A DNA stretch of 33,017 nt from Oligoflexia bacterium (GCA_015231955.1 JADGAN010000052.1:1-33017); one strand, 5' to 3'. Counted from the first letter of the stretch, positions 23,625-32,555 are shown. A program made the numbers and translations. Notes: generated from the sequence alone by a model not told the origin.

Positions 23625-25999
23625 AGAAAATGGAGAAAAGGGAGAAGAGTATAAATAGGAGTGAGAGTGCGCATGATAGTGCCCACACCCATGTGAGTGG
23701 ACGATCGGAATTTATTGGGGATCGTCCGATGATGGCGGGAGAACTCTTGGTAGATGTTTTTTATAGTCCTTCTGCTCATGCACGCATTCGCCGCCTGGAT
23801 ATCGAGCGCGCGCGCGCACTTCCTGGGGTAGCGGGAGTTTTTACTGCCAAAGATTTGCACCATAACCTTTGGGGGCCGATCATAGCAGATCAACCCTTAT
23901 TGGTAGAAGAGGTGTGTAAATATGTGGGAGAACCGATTGCGGTGATTGCCGCTACATCAGTTGCGGCCTTAAAGAGCGCTAAACGCGCCATCCTGCTAGA
24001 GTTAGAAGAGTTGCCTGCACACTTTAGCATAGAGGAGGCCATCGCTAAAAAAACGTTTTTGGGAAAGCCTGCTCGTGTGGCCACTGGTGATGTGAAAAAA
24101 GTTTTTGCCAATAAAAAACTCAATCGTCTTAAGGGGTCTTTTTACTCTGGTGGGCAAGAGCACTTCTACTTTGAACCACAATCGACGGTGGTGTATCCTT
24201 GTGATCAATTGGGAGCAGGACTAGAAGTGCACAGCTCCTCTCAACACCCGACAGAAATTCAACATGTGGTCGCTCATGCTGTTGGTCTTTCTCAGCAACA
24301 GGTGGTGTGTATCGTCAAGCGCATGGGTGGTGGCTTTGGGGGAAAAGAGTCGCAGGCCTCGCACTTTGCGGCCTTAGCGGCACTAGTTGCAGTGAAATTG
24401 AATCGTCCTGCACGCATTGTTTTGGAACGTGATGATGATATGCGGATGACGGGAAAGCGCCACCCCTTTCTCACCAATTATGAAGTGGCCTTTGATGATG
24501 AGGGAAAAATTTTGGCCTTAAAGGCAGAGCTTTTTGCTGACGGTGGTGCCTATATCGATTTATCACCAGCGATTTTACAGCGCGCGCTCTTTCATATCGA
24601 CAACGCTTACTATATTCCTCATGCAGAGTTAAATGGAAAGATTTGCTTTACTAACCTCGCTTCCAACACGGCGTTTCGGGGTTTTGGTGGACCGCAAGGG
24701 ATGGCCGTAATTGAAGATATTATCGAAGAGATTGCACTTGTATTGGATAAAGAGCCTTTGGAAATTCGTAAAATCAACTGTTATCAAATTAAAAAGTGCA
24801 ATAAGACCCCTTATGGACAGGTGGTTGCCAATAATATGCTGCCTGAGCTTTTTGCTAAGATTGAGAAGAGTAGTGATTATCTTAAGCGTAAGAAGGAGAT
24901 TGCTAAGTTTAATCTAAAATCAAAGACGCATGTACGAGGGTTAGCAATTACGCCAGTTAAATTTGGGATCTCGTTTACGGCAACACTTTTAAATCAAGGT
25001 AGCGCGCTCGTAAATCTCTATACTGATGGCACGCTACAAGTCTCCACTGGTGCAACAGAGATGGGCCAAGGGGTTTATGCTAAAATTAAAAAGGTGGTGG
25101 CCGATACTTTTTCGCTGCAGATGGAGTGTGTGCGGGTGATGCCCACTTCTACAGAAAAAAATCCCAACACCTCCGCTACCGCCGCCTCTAGTGGTGCCGA
25201 TCTTAACTGTAGCGCCGCGCTGATGGCGGCAGTGGCGATTCGCAGGCGTCTCGCTTCGATGGCACTACACCACTTTACTGCAGGCAAATCGCCTCTGCGC
25301 TACGGGGAGACTCCCGATCAAGAGTTGGAGCTTAAGCTTTCCAAACTCGATAGTGAAGTGGAGTTTAAGCAGGGAGTGGTCTATTGGAATAAGAAGAAAG
25401 GCGCAAAGAGGCAGTCGATTACTTTTAAAGAGCTGGTAAGTATGGCCTATGTGAATCGCATGAATTTAAGTGCACAAGCATACTACCGCACACCCCATAT
25501 CTATTACGATCTGGAGAAGGGGCAAGGCCATCCCTTCCTCTACTACACCCAAGGGGTGGCCGCCAGTGAGGTGGAGATTGATCGTTTTACCGGCCATGTG
25601 CGCACACTTCGTAGTGATATCATCATGGACTTAGGACGCCCAATTAATCGCGAACTTGATATTGGACAAATTAGTGGTGCTTTTATTCAAGGATTGGGTT
25701 GGGTTACCACCGAAGAGCTTTACTACTCCGCTAAAGGGGTCTTGCTCTCCAACTCGCCTACAACTTATAAAATTCCCAACATCCAAGATGTTCCAGCGCT
25801 TTTTACGATTGAGCTTATTGAAAATAGCGGCAACACGCTTAATGTTTATGGCAGTAAGGCCGTGGGTGAACCGCCCTTTCCACTTTGCTTAAGCGTCTTT
25901 GCAGCGATTCGCAATGCGATCACCAGAGGCAGTAATACTCGCAAGCTTGCACTATCGATTCCGGCGCGTGCAGAAGATATCCTTAAGAGTTTAAACTGA
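23621..25999 (+). CDS. xdhB: Xanthine dehydrogenase, molybdenum-binding subunit
   Basis: Catalytic partner carrying the molybdopterin site. Visible motifs: GEPIAVIAA (103-111), QEHFYFE (179-185), GGGFGGKE (236-243), RGFGGPQG (353-360, with the substrate-binding Arg) and GSKAVGEPPF near 744-753, whose Glu750 is the expected catalytic base. Length 792 is normal. The first 30 residues are extra and His/Ser-rich, which could be a disordered leader. The ATG lies inside the stop of the preceding gene (ATGA). No xdhC maturation gene is in the window, so insertion of the sulfurated cofactor must depend on a gene elsewhere. Confidence 0.92.
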   Translation: MKKMEKREKSINRSESAHDSAHTHVSGRSEFIGDRPMMAGELLVDVFYSPSAHARIRRLDIERARALPGVAGVFTAKDLHHNLWGPIIADQPLLVEEVCKYVGEPIAVIAATSVAALKSAKRAILLELEELPAHFSIEEAIAKKTFLGKPARVATGDVKKVFANKKLNRLKGSFYSGGQEHFYFEPQSTVVYPCDQLGAGLEVHSSSQHPTEIQHVVAHAVGLSQQQVVCIVKRMGGGFGGKESQASHFAALAALVAVKLNRPARIVLERDDDMRMTGKRHPFLTNYEVAFDDEGKILALKAELFADGGAYIDLSPAILQRALFHIDNAYYIPHAELNGKICFTNLASNTAFRGFGGPQGMAVIEDIIEEIALVLDKEPLEIRKINCYQIKKCNKTPYGQVVANNMLPELFAKIEKSSDYLKRKKEIAKFNLKSKTHVRGLAITPVKFGISFTATLLNQGSALVNLYTDGTLQVSTGATEMGQGVYAKIKKVVADTFSLQMECVRVMPTSTEKNPNTSATAASSGADLNCSAALMAAVAIRRRLASMALHHFTAGKSPLRYGETPDQELELKLSKLDSEVEFKQGVVYWNKKKGAKRQSITFKELVSMAYVNRMNLSAQAYYRTPHIYYDLEKGQGHPFLYYTQGVAASEVEIDRFTGHVRTLRSDIIMDLGRPINRELDIGQISGAFIQGLGWVTTEELYYSAKGVLLSNSPTTYKIPNIQDVPALFTIELIENSGNTLNVYGSKAVGEPPFPLCLSVFAAIRNAITRGSNTRKLALSIPARAEDILKSLN

Positions 26000-26184
26000 C
26001 CACGTTTGTAATCCTACACAAAAATCATTGACGATGCTGACCACTATTTTTGTTATTGCTCTTTTTATTGAGTGAAACTTGCGAGTGCAAAAACAAAGAG
26101 TTGGCGCAGATAAAAATAAAGTTGAGAGCGCTTCCTGTGTTTGCTGCTACTATTATTATAGTCAGTAAGTAAAAACAAAAAATA

Positions 26185-26204
26185 AAACAAACAAACAAAC
26201 AAAC
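26185..26204 (+). repeat. Tetranucleotide (AAAC)5 tract in a 5' region
   Basis: Five perfect AAAC units directly in front of AAGGAG (26206-26211) and the ATG at 26220. The tract lies between any promoter and the ribosome site, so length change by slippage could alter spacing or translation. Five copies is short for frequent slippage. Confidence 0.75.
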
Positions 26205-26219
26205 AAAGGAGCAAAGACG

Positions 26220-27113
26220 ATGGAAAGAATAAAGATTTTTTTTAACGTTTGCGGGATGGTCTTTTTGTGGTTTTTTGTATTACTGGCCATCAATTTTCCT
26301 GAAACTTATGCGGTCGATAAAACAGCATTAGTAGAGACTTGGAAAGCACAAGTGATTGCAAAAATGAAACAAGAGGGAGTCTTCTTCGAGGGCACTCGAG
26401 AAGAGTGGAACGAGCAGCTTTCCAGTGAAACCGTTATTGCAAGAGGAGGTGTGCTCTATCGTGAATCGCAACGCTATCCCACCCATTTCGTGCAGGCCTT
26501 TTTCGATAAGGATCGTGAGCTGTTACAGAAGAATCGCTTGGTGACGGTAAAGAGTCTCTGGGAAAGGTTAAGCATGGAAGAAAAACACCCCTGGTTAAAC
26601 GAGTGGGTGCAGGCACAGGCACAAGAAGCGTGTTCCAATGATTCGAGCATCTCTAAAATCTTACGTTTTCTTGAGCAACAAGAACTCGTGTATCATGAAG
26701 TCCAAACAGACCCCTCCTTGAAACTTTTAAAGCGGATCCCAGGAGAGGCACTCTATCGCGTTTCTAGCAATGGAGGACAGATTACAAAAATTTATATCGA
26801 TCATAGTGGTGGTGTAGAGAAGTTTCGAAAAAAACATATGCAACCCAGCGAGTTCACTTGGCAGGCAAAGTTGCAGATGATTAAAGAGCATCTTGATTCT
26901 CAAGGACAGTGGTGGGAAGAGGAGGGTACTGTTCCCGAGGGATGGCTTTTAGAGATACAAGGAAGATCAATCCCTCAGTACACCTATGATAGCAAACGGG
27001 GCAAAATCATCAAATACTCGTTAAATGCATTTAAGCAACGAGTGGAGAGCTTTATCGAGGTAGAGAGTTTTAGTTTTAAAGCGGAGGAAGAAGCGAGAAT
27101 CAATGGGAGATAG
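26220..27113 (+). CDS. Secreted protein of unknown function
   Basis: Starts with a signal peptide (about 1-32, with two charges, a long hydrophobic core and a cut near TYA). The mature part (about 265 residues) is charged, rich in Glu, Lys and Trp, and probably helical in its first half. I recognise no domain. AAGGAG stands nine bases before the ATG, after a tetranucleotide repeat. The gene stands alone, with a clear terminator after it. Confidence 0.6.
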   Translation: MERIKIFFNVCGMVFLWFFVLLAINFPETYAVDKTALVETWKAQVIAKMKQEGVFFEGTREEWNEQLSSETVIARGGVLYRESQRYPTHFVQAFFDKDRELLQKNRLVTVKSLWERLSMEEKHPWLNEWVQAQAQEACSNDSSISKILRFLEQQELVYHEVQTDPSLKLLKRIPGEALYRVSSNGGQITKIYIDHSGGVEKFRKKHMQPSEFTWQAKLQMIKEHLDSQGQWWEEEGTVPEGWLLEIQGRSIPQYTYDSKRGKIIKYSLNAFKQRVESFIEVESFSFKAEEEARINGR

Positions 27114-27169
27114 AAGATACTTTTCCACTTTTCGAAGTGCAAAAAACATTTACTCATACTGATTTTGAA

Positions 27170-27195
27170 GCCAATAATTTCTATTGGCATTTTTA
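27170..27195 (+). terminator. Rho-independent terminator after the secreted protein gene
   Basis: GCCAATA (27170-27176), loop ATTTC, TATTGGC (27182-27188), followed by ATTTTTATAA. It lies about 55 bases after the stop codon at 27113, as expected for the end of that transcript. Confidence 0.7.
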
Positions 27196-27299
27196 TAAAT
27201 GCTTCAATAATATTTATTTGCTTGAAAGAAAATTTTTATTTGGCTTGATTTATTTTACCATAAACTCATGAGATAATACTATAGTGGATCGTAAAGAAA

Positions 27300-27540
27300 A
27301 AGCGTCTACTACTCAGTAGAGAGTGCGATGAGCGCCGGGGCAAGCCTGAACATACATGTTCAGTGTCATGGAGTAAGGAACGTAAAACAACGGCCACTTA
27401 GATAAAACGAAAGCCAGAAGATCTAAGCGAGGACGCCACAACGACGAATGAGTATCGTCACTATAGAAGGAATAACAAAGTGAGACTCCGGCCCCACAAA
27501 GTTGGAAGGAGATAATAATTTTCCTTCGTTTATTTTTTTG
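27300..27540 (+). ncRNA. Structured RNA candidate, possible group II intron 5' fragment
   Basis: No credible gene covers this region. It holds several hairpins: TCTACT/AGTAGA (27305-27310/27315-27320), CTGAACAT/ATGTTCAG (27346-27353/27356-27363) and CTTAGAT/ATCTAAG (27397-27403/27421-27427), enclosed by GGGGC/GCCCC (27337-27341/27491-27495). A sequence GTGCG at 27323-27327, just after the first hairpin, looks like the 5' end of a group II intron, and CGAAAGCC and the multi-hairpin layout that follow could be its domain I. I see no domain V and no reverse transcriptase, so it would be a fragment. A stand-alone regulatory RNA is the alternative. It does not look like 6S, SRP, tmRNA or RNase P RNA. 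Confidence 0.45.
27503..27538 (+). terminator. Terminator-like hairpin ending the structured RNA
   Basis: GAAGGA (27505-27510) pairs with TCCTTC (27522-27527), extended inward by G-U and A-U pairs, and is followed by GTTTATTTTTTTG. This defines a plausible 3' end for a plus-strand RNA. Confidence 0.55.
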
Positions 27541-27628
27541 TTTGGTGATTTTTTTTTTGCAAAAATCAGTATGAGTAGTATCCATTTTTCTATCGCCAGC
27601 AATAGAGCACTCTTGCCGCTCTTGTTTT

Positions 27629-28417
27629 TTACATCAATTTGATTTTTACTTTTGGCCTCAGGTTAATCAGGAGTAGGCATTTGCTTGGAATCAAAAGGGG
27701 TGTGTTCTTTTTATAAAGAATAAAATCTGGGCGATTTTTTAGATGCTCTTCCATTAAGGGAATGCCTGAGACAAAGATAAGCAAGATGGTGATTGTGAGT
27801 GGCCCGATAAATGCCAACCAATTAGACTGTGCAAAGTAAGCCGCAAGTCCTATTCCCCACCAAAAGCTGATTTCCCCAAAGTAATTGGGGTGCCTGCTAT
27901 AGCGCCAGAGACCGCTTTTAATGATTGTTCCTCGATTGCTAGAGTTATTGCGAAAGCGGGTAAGCTGCCAATCTGCTATGGTCTCATAGAGGAAACCAAA
28001 GAGAGCGATAGCAATACCAAGGAAAGACCATGGGAGATAAGTTTTACTTTGTAGAAGTAAGTAAACAGGAGTTGAAATAATAAGCATGAGTATCCATTGC
28101 AAAAGGTAGATTTGCAGGTAACTTCTAAGGTAGAAGTGTGACCAAGTGGTTCTCCACTTAGCATATCTATAATCTTCAGGTTGTCCTACTTTTCTTCGGA
28201 AAATATGCCATGAGAGACGAAGTCCCCATAGAATAACTAGCACAAAAACTGCGAACTGCAAAAAGGAGACTTTCTCTAATAAAAAGAAGATTGGCAACAT
28301 GCTTATGATAAAAGAGACCCCCCAGCCAACATCAACGATGCTGTTATCTTTTTTTTTAATCGCTAATAGGAAGAGCAGTTGAAAAAAAAGAAAGCTACAA
28401 AGTAATGAAATCCACAT
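27629..28417 (-). CDS. DUF1295 / steroid 5-alpha-reductase-like membrane protein
   Basis: An integral membrane protein of 262 residues with about six helices. NSIVDVGWG near the start and the C-terminal RYSRHPNYFGEISFWWG signature are characteristic of DUF1295, a family related by its C-terminal domain to steroid 5-alpha-reductases and isoprenylcysteine methyltransferases. The HPNYFGE segment is the expected NADPH- or substrate-facing part. It is the last gene of a lipid operon, three bases after plsY, and AAGGAG precedes the ATG. Its substrate is unknown; a fatty or isoprenoid lipid fits the neighbours. Confidence 0.82.
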   Translation of the reverse strand: MWISLLCSFLFFQLLFLLAIKKKDNSIVDVGWGVSFIISMLPIFFLLEKVSFLQFAVFVLVILWGLRLSWHIFRRKVGQPEDYRYAKWRTTWSHFYLRSYLQIYLLQWILMLIISTPVYLLLQSKTYLPWSFLGIAIALFGFLYETIADWQLTRFRNNSSNRGTIIKSGLWRYSRHPNYFGEISFWWGIGLAAYFAQSNWLAFIGPLTITILLIFVSGIPLMEEHLKNRPDFILYKKNTPLLIPSKCLLLINLRPKVKIKLM

Positions 28418-28420
28418 CGG

Positions 28421-29032
28421 TCACTCCTTAACCTTTTCATAAAGCTCGCTTCCCGCAAGAAGACGCTTGATATTGGGAGTATGCCTTAAAAAAAGCAGCA
28501 AGCAACAGAGAAGGAGAGAAAAAAATTCATAAGACAGACCATAAAAGATCACACCACTCAACGGTAGAGAGAGTGAAAGAGCTAGTGAGGCAACCGAAAC
28601 ATAAGGTGAAATTTTCTTAACTAAAAGATGCACAAGGCCTGCAGTGACTACGGGCAAAGGAGTTAGCAATAAAAAGGATCCAAGTGTGGTGTTGACGCCT
28701 TTGCCTCCTTTAAACTTTAAGAAGATGCTAAAATTATGACCAAGAATCGAGGCAAACGCAGTATAAAAAATAAAACCTTTGCTAAAAAGAGTGGAGTCGA
28801 ATGCTTCTAGAATTTTTATCATGAGTACAGGAAGAAAACCTTTCGCCATATCAAGAACTTGAGTTATAAGCGAGAGTTTTTTGCCAGCAATGCGCCTAAC
28901 ATTGCTAGACCCTATATTCCCGCTTCCAAGTTCTAAAATGTTTTTAGCAGCGTATTTTTTTGTTAACAAAAAACCAAAAGGGATGGCCCCGAAAAGATAA
29001 GAGAGGAGGAGGATTATAATTTCCAGTATCAT
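28421..29032 (-). CDS. plsY: Glycerol-3-phosphate acyltransferase PlsY
   Basis: Transfers the acyl group of acyl-phosphate to glycerol-3-phosphate, the first step of membrane phospholipid synthesis, at the inner membrane. GSGNIGSSNV (36-45) is the glycerol-phosphate-binding loop, DMAKG follows at 61-65, and FKGGKGVNTT is the second signature. Length 203 with five or more helices is typical. The ATG is only four bases after the FakAB stop, so translation is coupled; there is no strong ribosome site of its own. Its neighbour supplies the exact substrate type, acyl-phosphate. Confidence 0.93.
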   Translation of the reverse strand: MILEIIILLLSYLFGAIPFGFLLTKKYAAKNILELGSGNIGSSNVRRIAGKKLSLITQVLDMAKGFLPVLMIKILEAFDSTLFSKGFIFYTAFASILGHNFSIFLKFKGGKGVNTTLGSFLLLTPLPVVTAGLVHLLVKKISPYVSVASLALSLSLPLSGVIFYGLSYEFFSLLLCCLLLFLRHTPNIKRLLAGSELYEKVKE

Positions 29033-29036
29033 TTGA

Positions 29037-30851
29037 TTAATCCACTAAAAGAGCGACCGCTGTTGACCCAAGACCTGCACTAATGCCAATTGCTGGGGAG
29101 ATATCAACAATCGAGATAGGATCTTTTTTAAGGAGATCTTTCATCCGATGCGCATAATGATTGGCCCCCTCTTCGTTGTGGGCGTGCAAAATGATATAAT
29201 TCCAAATTTTTTGCTGTTTAGTTAGTTTTTCAATATGACGAATGACTTTTTTCATATTCCCGTGTTGACTGAAGGTTGTACCAAACAACATCGATTTTCC
29301 ATGGCCATCCATAGATACGATTGGTTTGATGTTAAGTAAAGTCGCAAGAAATGCTTTTGACCAAGAGACTCTTCCGCTTCTTAGCATATACTTTAGGGTC
29401 TTTACACTTACAAAAATTTTTGTTCTATCAATCCATGTAGGAAGCAAGCTTAGTAGCTCTTTAAAAGAGTGACCATCTTCAATGGCACAGGCCAGGCGTA
29501 GAACGAGTAACCCAATTGACCCTGAAATATTTTTCGTATCAAAAACATAAATCTCTTTTCCAGATTCTGCAGAAACTTTTTCGGCCGCTCTTTTACTACT
29601 GAGATAGGTGCCACTAAAGAGCGAAGATAAGTGAAGAGCAATAATTTGATCGTAGTGTAAGGCCAGTTCACTATATAATTTACGACAGGCCTGTTCATTG
29701 ACTTGTGACGTTTTGGGGTAATCACTGGCTTGATGATCCAGCAGAGAATAAACCTGAGATGGTGTAATGGTAACTTTATCGAGGTACTCTGTGTCTTTGA
29801 AATTCATCCCCAGCGGAAGAACGTTAATTTGATATTTTTCCAATAATCCTTCTGGCAAATCACAGCTGGAATCAGTAACGATCGCAATCTTCCACTTGCG
29901 ATCGTGAACCAGGGAGTTTTGCCTTATCATGTCGTCAACTTTTTGTTGTCGAATATTGCCTACATCTTTCAAATGGTGGAAGAGTATTGCTGGTTGGTTG
30001 GTGTGAAGATGAAAACGAAGATGTTCGTCTGCCCCCGCAATGACCACAGAGTCACCATGATTTTGCAAAAGTGCTTGCAGAGCTTGTCGATTAATTCTGG
30101 CGTTTTTTAGGATGGCCTCTGTACAATAGCGAAAGTAAGGAGCACTGGAGGTTGCATCTTCATGGGTTAAGAGTTCGGGTTCCGCTATTTCACTCTTTGT
30201 AAAAGTTAAAGACAAAAGATGCTTTAAGCTAGGAGATGATAAAAAATGAATAATCCCCTCAATAAAGACCACAAATCCCTTTGCTCCAGCGTCAACAACA
30301 TTTGAAGCTTCAAGCGCCTTAAGCTTTGACTTTGTCTCTTCAAGCGATACTTTGAGGATTTCATAAGAATCGATAAGCATTTCTCTAAAATCTTTATAGT
30401 AGTCTCGTTTATGATAGATGTAGTGGGCCCATTCACGAATAACGGTCAACATGGTTCCTTCTACAGGAGTTGCTACAGCTTCATAGATGTATTGAACAGC
30501 ATCTTTCATGGATTTGGTAAAATCGAGCAACGTGATCTTGTCATGATTTTTAGTTTCTTGATCGATCCCATAGAGAAACTGAGAAAAGATCACGCCGGAA
30601 TTTCCACGAGCGCCCAAGAGAGCTGCTTTGGCAATATGGGCCGTTATTGTTTTATAGGATTTGCTAGGCTTAACCTGTTCGATCACCGATTGAATAGTGG
30701 AAGCAAGATTAGTTCCCGTATCATGATCTTTTACTGGAAAGACATTAATAAGATTAATGCTAAGCTGATCTTTGATAACATTCTTTGCGCCTGCAAGGAA
30801 GGCATAGTAAAAATCCCGCCCATCCAATGCAACTACGGCCACTCTCTTCAT
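29037..30851 (-). CDS. FakA-FakB fusion: fatty acid kinase with DegV domain
   Basis: A 604-residue cytoplasmic protein. Residues 1-200 form a DhaL kinase domain with INVFPVKDHDTGTN (35-48, Mg-ATP-binding acidic motif) and GARGNSGVI (80-88). Residues about 225-315 match the FakA middle domain (YCTEAILKN, HGDSVVIAG, HLHTNQPA). From about 321 to the end is a DegV/FakB fatty-acid-binding domain beginning KIAIVTDSSCDLP. In most bacteria FakA and FakB are separate: FakB carries the fatty acid and FakA phosphorylates it. The frame opens at TTG 30881, but AAGGGG supports ATG 30851. The gene lies between a lipocalin gene and plsY, which uses acyl-phosphate. Confidence 0.85.
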   Translation of the reverse strand: MKRVAVVALDGRDFYYAFLAGAKNVIKDQLSINLINVFPVKDHDTGTNLASTIQSVIEQVKPSKSYKTITAHIAKAALLGARGNSGVIFSQFLYGIDQETKNHDKITLLDFTKSMKDAVQYIYEAVATPVEGTMLTVIREWAHYIYHKRDYYKDFREMLIDSYEILKVSLEETKSKLKALEASNVVDAGAKGFVVFIEGIIHFLSSPSLKHLLSLTFTKSEIAEPELLTHEDATSSAPYFRYCTEAILKNARINRQALQALLQNHGDSVVIAGADEHLRFHLHTNQPAILFHHLKDVGNIRQQKVDDMIRQNSLVHDRKWKIAIVTDSSCDLPEGLLEKYQINVLPLGMNFKDTEYLDKVTITPSQVYSLLDHQASDYPKTSQVNEQACRKLYSELALHYDQIIALHLSSLFSGTYLSSKRAAEKVSAESGKEIYVFDTKNISGSIGLLVLRLACAIEDGHSFKELLSLLPTWIDRTKIFVSVKTLKYMLRSGRVSWSKAFLATLLNIKPIVSMDGHGKSMLFGTTFSQHGNMKKVIRHIEKLTKQQKIWNYIILHAHNEEGANHYAHRMKDLLKKDPISIVDISPAIGISAGLGSTAVALLVD

Positions 30852-30864
30852 CACTTGCCCCTTA

Positions 30865-31410
30865 TTACTTATGAGGAACAAATATCATTTCAGTCGTGTC
30901 ATAACCTAGTTTATTAACATGAGAAATAATATTGTTCAATTGCTCTTTGCTCATTTTTGGAGTTCTCGACATGATCCAAAAATAGCGTTCACTAGGAACA
31001 CCAACAACTGTCCACTCATAATTAGGATCGAGAGCAATAATGAGATAGGTGAATTTTAGCGGCCAAAAGAAAGAGATTTCCCAAGTAGCGTTGCTTTTAT
31101 CATTCACGACCCAACCCTTTTGAGGATAGCGTTTCAGAGCACCATCGAAACTATTTTTATTCATTTGGAAATCAATATCAATACGTTTTTCCTTTTCGTT
31201 CCAAGTATAGGTCTCTGTCGCATTGTGCGCCCCGTTTTCTAAAAAAGTAAGGCGTCCAGCGATCACATACCACTTTCCCATGTATTTTTGAAGATCAACA
31301 TGATTGACTGTTGTATCAAAGGCCATAGCACTACTCCCAATATTAAAACTAAAAATTAAAAGGAAGAAAGATACAGATAAAATGGAATGCCACAAATATT
31401 TTAAGTTCAT
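30865..31410 (-). CDS. Secreted lipocalin
   Basis: Lipocalin barrel of the bacterial Blc/apolipoprotein-D type: GKWYVIAGR (45-53) in the first strand and YTWNEKEKRIDI, with a late WTVVGVPSERYFWIMSRTP segment. AGGGAGG stands before ATG 31410, giving 181 residues with a signal peptide cut near AMA (about residue 30). No cysteine follows the signal, so unlike Blc it is not a lipoprotein but a soluble periplasmic protein. It likely carries a fatty acid or lysophospholipid. It heads a tight minus-strand operon (13-base gap to the FakAB gene), with two stop codons in a row at its end. Confidence 0.88.
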   Translation of the reverse strand: MNLKYLWHSILSVSFFLLIFSFNIGSSAMAFDTTVNHVDLQKYMGKWYVIAGRLTFLENGAHNATETYTWNEKEKRIDIDFQMNKNSFDGALKRYPQKGWVVNDKSNATWEISFFWPLKFTYLIIALDPNYEWTVVGVPSERYFWIMSRTPKMSKEQLNNIISHVNKLGYDTTEMIFVPHK

Positions 31411-31589
31411 ATGAACCTCCCTGTTTAGGATCATCATAGACCATTTTAAGCGATATTTCACAATCATTCTTTCTTATAAATAGATAGAGGAACATTCATC
31501 GAGATTCTTTTAGGGATGCCAACTATGGCAAGTTAAAGTCCAAAAAAAATTCTCATAAAATTATGCTGCAATAGTTGCAAAAAAAAATA

Positions 31590-31602
31590 TATAATCTTTC
31601 TA
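31590..31602 (+). promoter_or_regulatory. Possible leaderless promoter of the dus gene
   Basis: A perfect -10 TATAAT (31590-31595) lies so close to the ATG (31602) that transcription starting seven bases downstream would begin on the A of the start codon. No ribosome site is present. The -35 (near 31567) is poor, so the case rests on the -10 and spacing. Confidence 0.4.
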
Positions 31603-32555
31603 TGCAACAAAACGACGAATTCATCCTCGCCCCTCTTCATGGAGTAACTTCTAAGAATTTCAGGAATGCACTTGCCAACACTTTTGGTGGTATTGATCGA
31701 GTGATGGCGCCTTATGTGGAGCCCAAACAAAATAAAACAATCACAATAAAAGAACTTGATGAGCTCTCACCCCAGAATAATTCTCTTCCTATAGAGGCAC
31801 AAATTCTAGCAAAGGATGCGGCATTGTTTTTGGCCGCTGCTCAGGAGATGAAATCAATCGGAGTGCAAAGAGTGAATCTCAATATGGGTTGCCCCTATCC
31901 GATGGTGACGAATAAAGGGAAGGGATCTAGTCTCTTAGAAAATCCAAGTCTTGTTGCTAAACTCCTTATGCAGATAAAAAAAAATTCACCACTTTCTCTT
32001 TCAGTAAAACTTCGTTTAGGATACAAAGACCCGAATGAAATTTTCGCACTCATTCCTATCTTTAATGATCTGGCCATCACCGACATCACCATTCATCCGC
32101 GTATTGGCATCGACCTTTATCATGGCCCACTTTATCTAGATCATTTCAAACGTTGTGTAGATATTCTTGCAGTCGTACCTTCATACAATGGCGACATTAC
32201 TAGCACCTCAATGTTTTCGGCAATGAAAGAGAAATTTCCAACCATCAATCGCTGGATGATCGGGCGCGGGGCATTGCTAAATCCTGCGTTCTTTTGCGAG
32301 TTACGAGGCGAGAAACTAGACGAGTCGGAATTTGAAAAAAAATTTTGGAAATTACACGACACTATTAGTGAAAATATTCTCACTCTTTCCAATGGAAAAA
32401 GTTTCTACCTTCACCGCATGAAAGAGTATTGGAGCTACTGGATTCATTCCTTCCAGGAGAACGTGACTTTTGCGAAGAAAATCAAAAAATGCAAAACGAT
32501 CGAAGAGTATGACATCTTATGCAACTATCACAAAGAGACAAAGAGGCCACGTTAA
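31602..32555 (+). CDS. dus: tRNA-dihydrouridine synthase
   Basis: FMN-dependent reductase that makes dihydrouridine in the D-loop of tRNA. The TIM-barrel begins ILAPLHGVT (8-16), and the catalytic loop LNMGCPYPMVTNKGKGSSLL has Cys97. SVKLRLGY, TIHPR, YNGDI and MIGRGAL supply FMN-phosphate and tRNA contacts. Length 317 is normal. The frame runs back to TTG 31575, but ATG 31602 is the better start. I cannot tell Dus A, B or C type with confidence; the sequence is divergent. Confidence 0.88.
   Translation: MQQNDEFILAPLHGVTSKNFRNALANTFGGIDRVMAPYVEPKQNKTITIKELDELSPQNNSLPIEAQILAKDAALFLAAAQEMKSIGVQRVNLNMGCPYPMVTNKGKGSSLLENPSLVAKLLMQIKKNSPLSLSVKLRLGYKDPNEIFALIPIFNDLAITDITIHPRIGIDLYHGPLYLDHFKRCVDILAVVPSYNGDITSTSMFSAMKEKFPTINRWMIGRGALLNPAFFCELRGEKLDESEFEKKFWKLHDTISENILTLSNGKSFYLHRMKEYWSYWIHSFQENVTFAKKIKKCKTIEEYDILCNYHKETKRPR

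Noticed and set aside
27313-27585. 90-residue minus-strand ORF
   Set aside because: Crosses the hairpins and the T-run of a plus-strand structured RNA; no ribosome site; composition unlike a protein.
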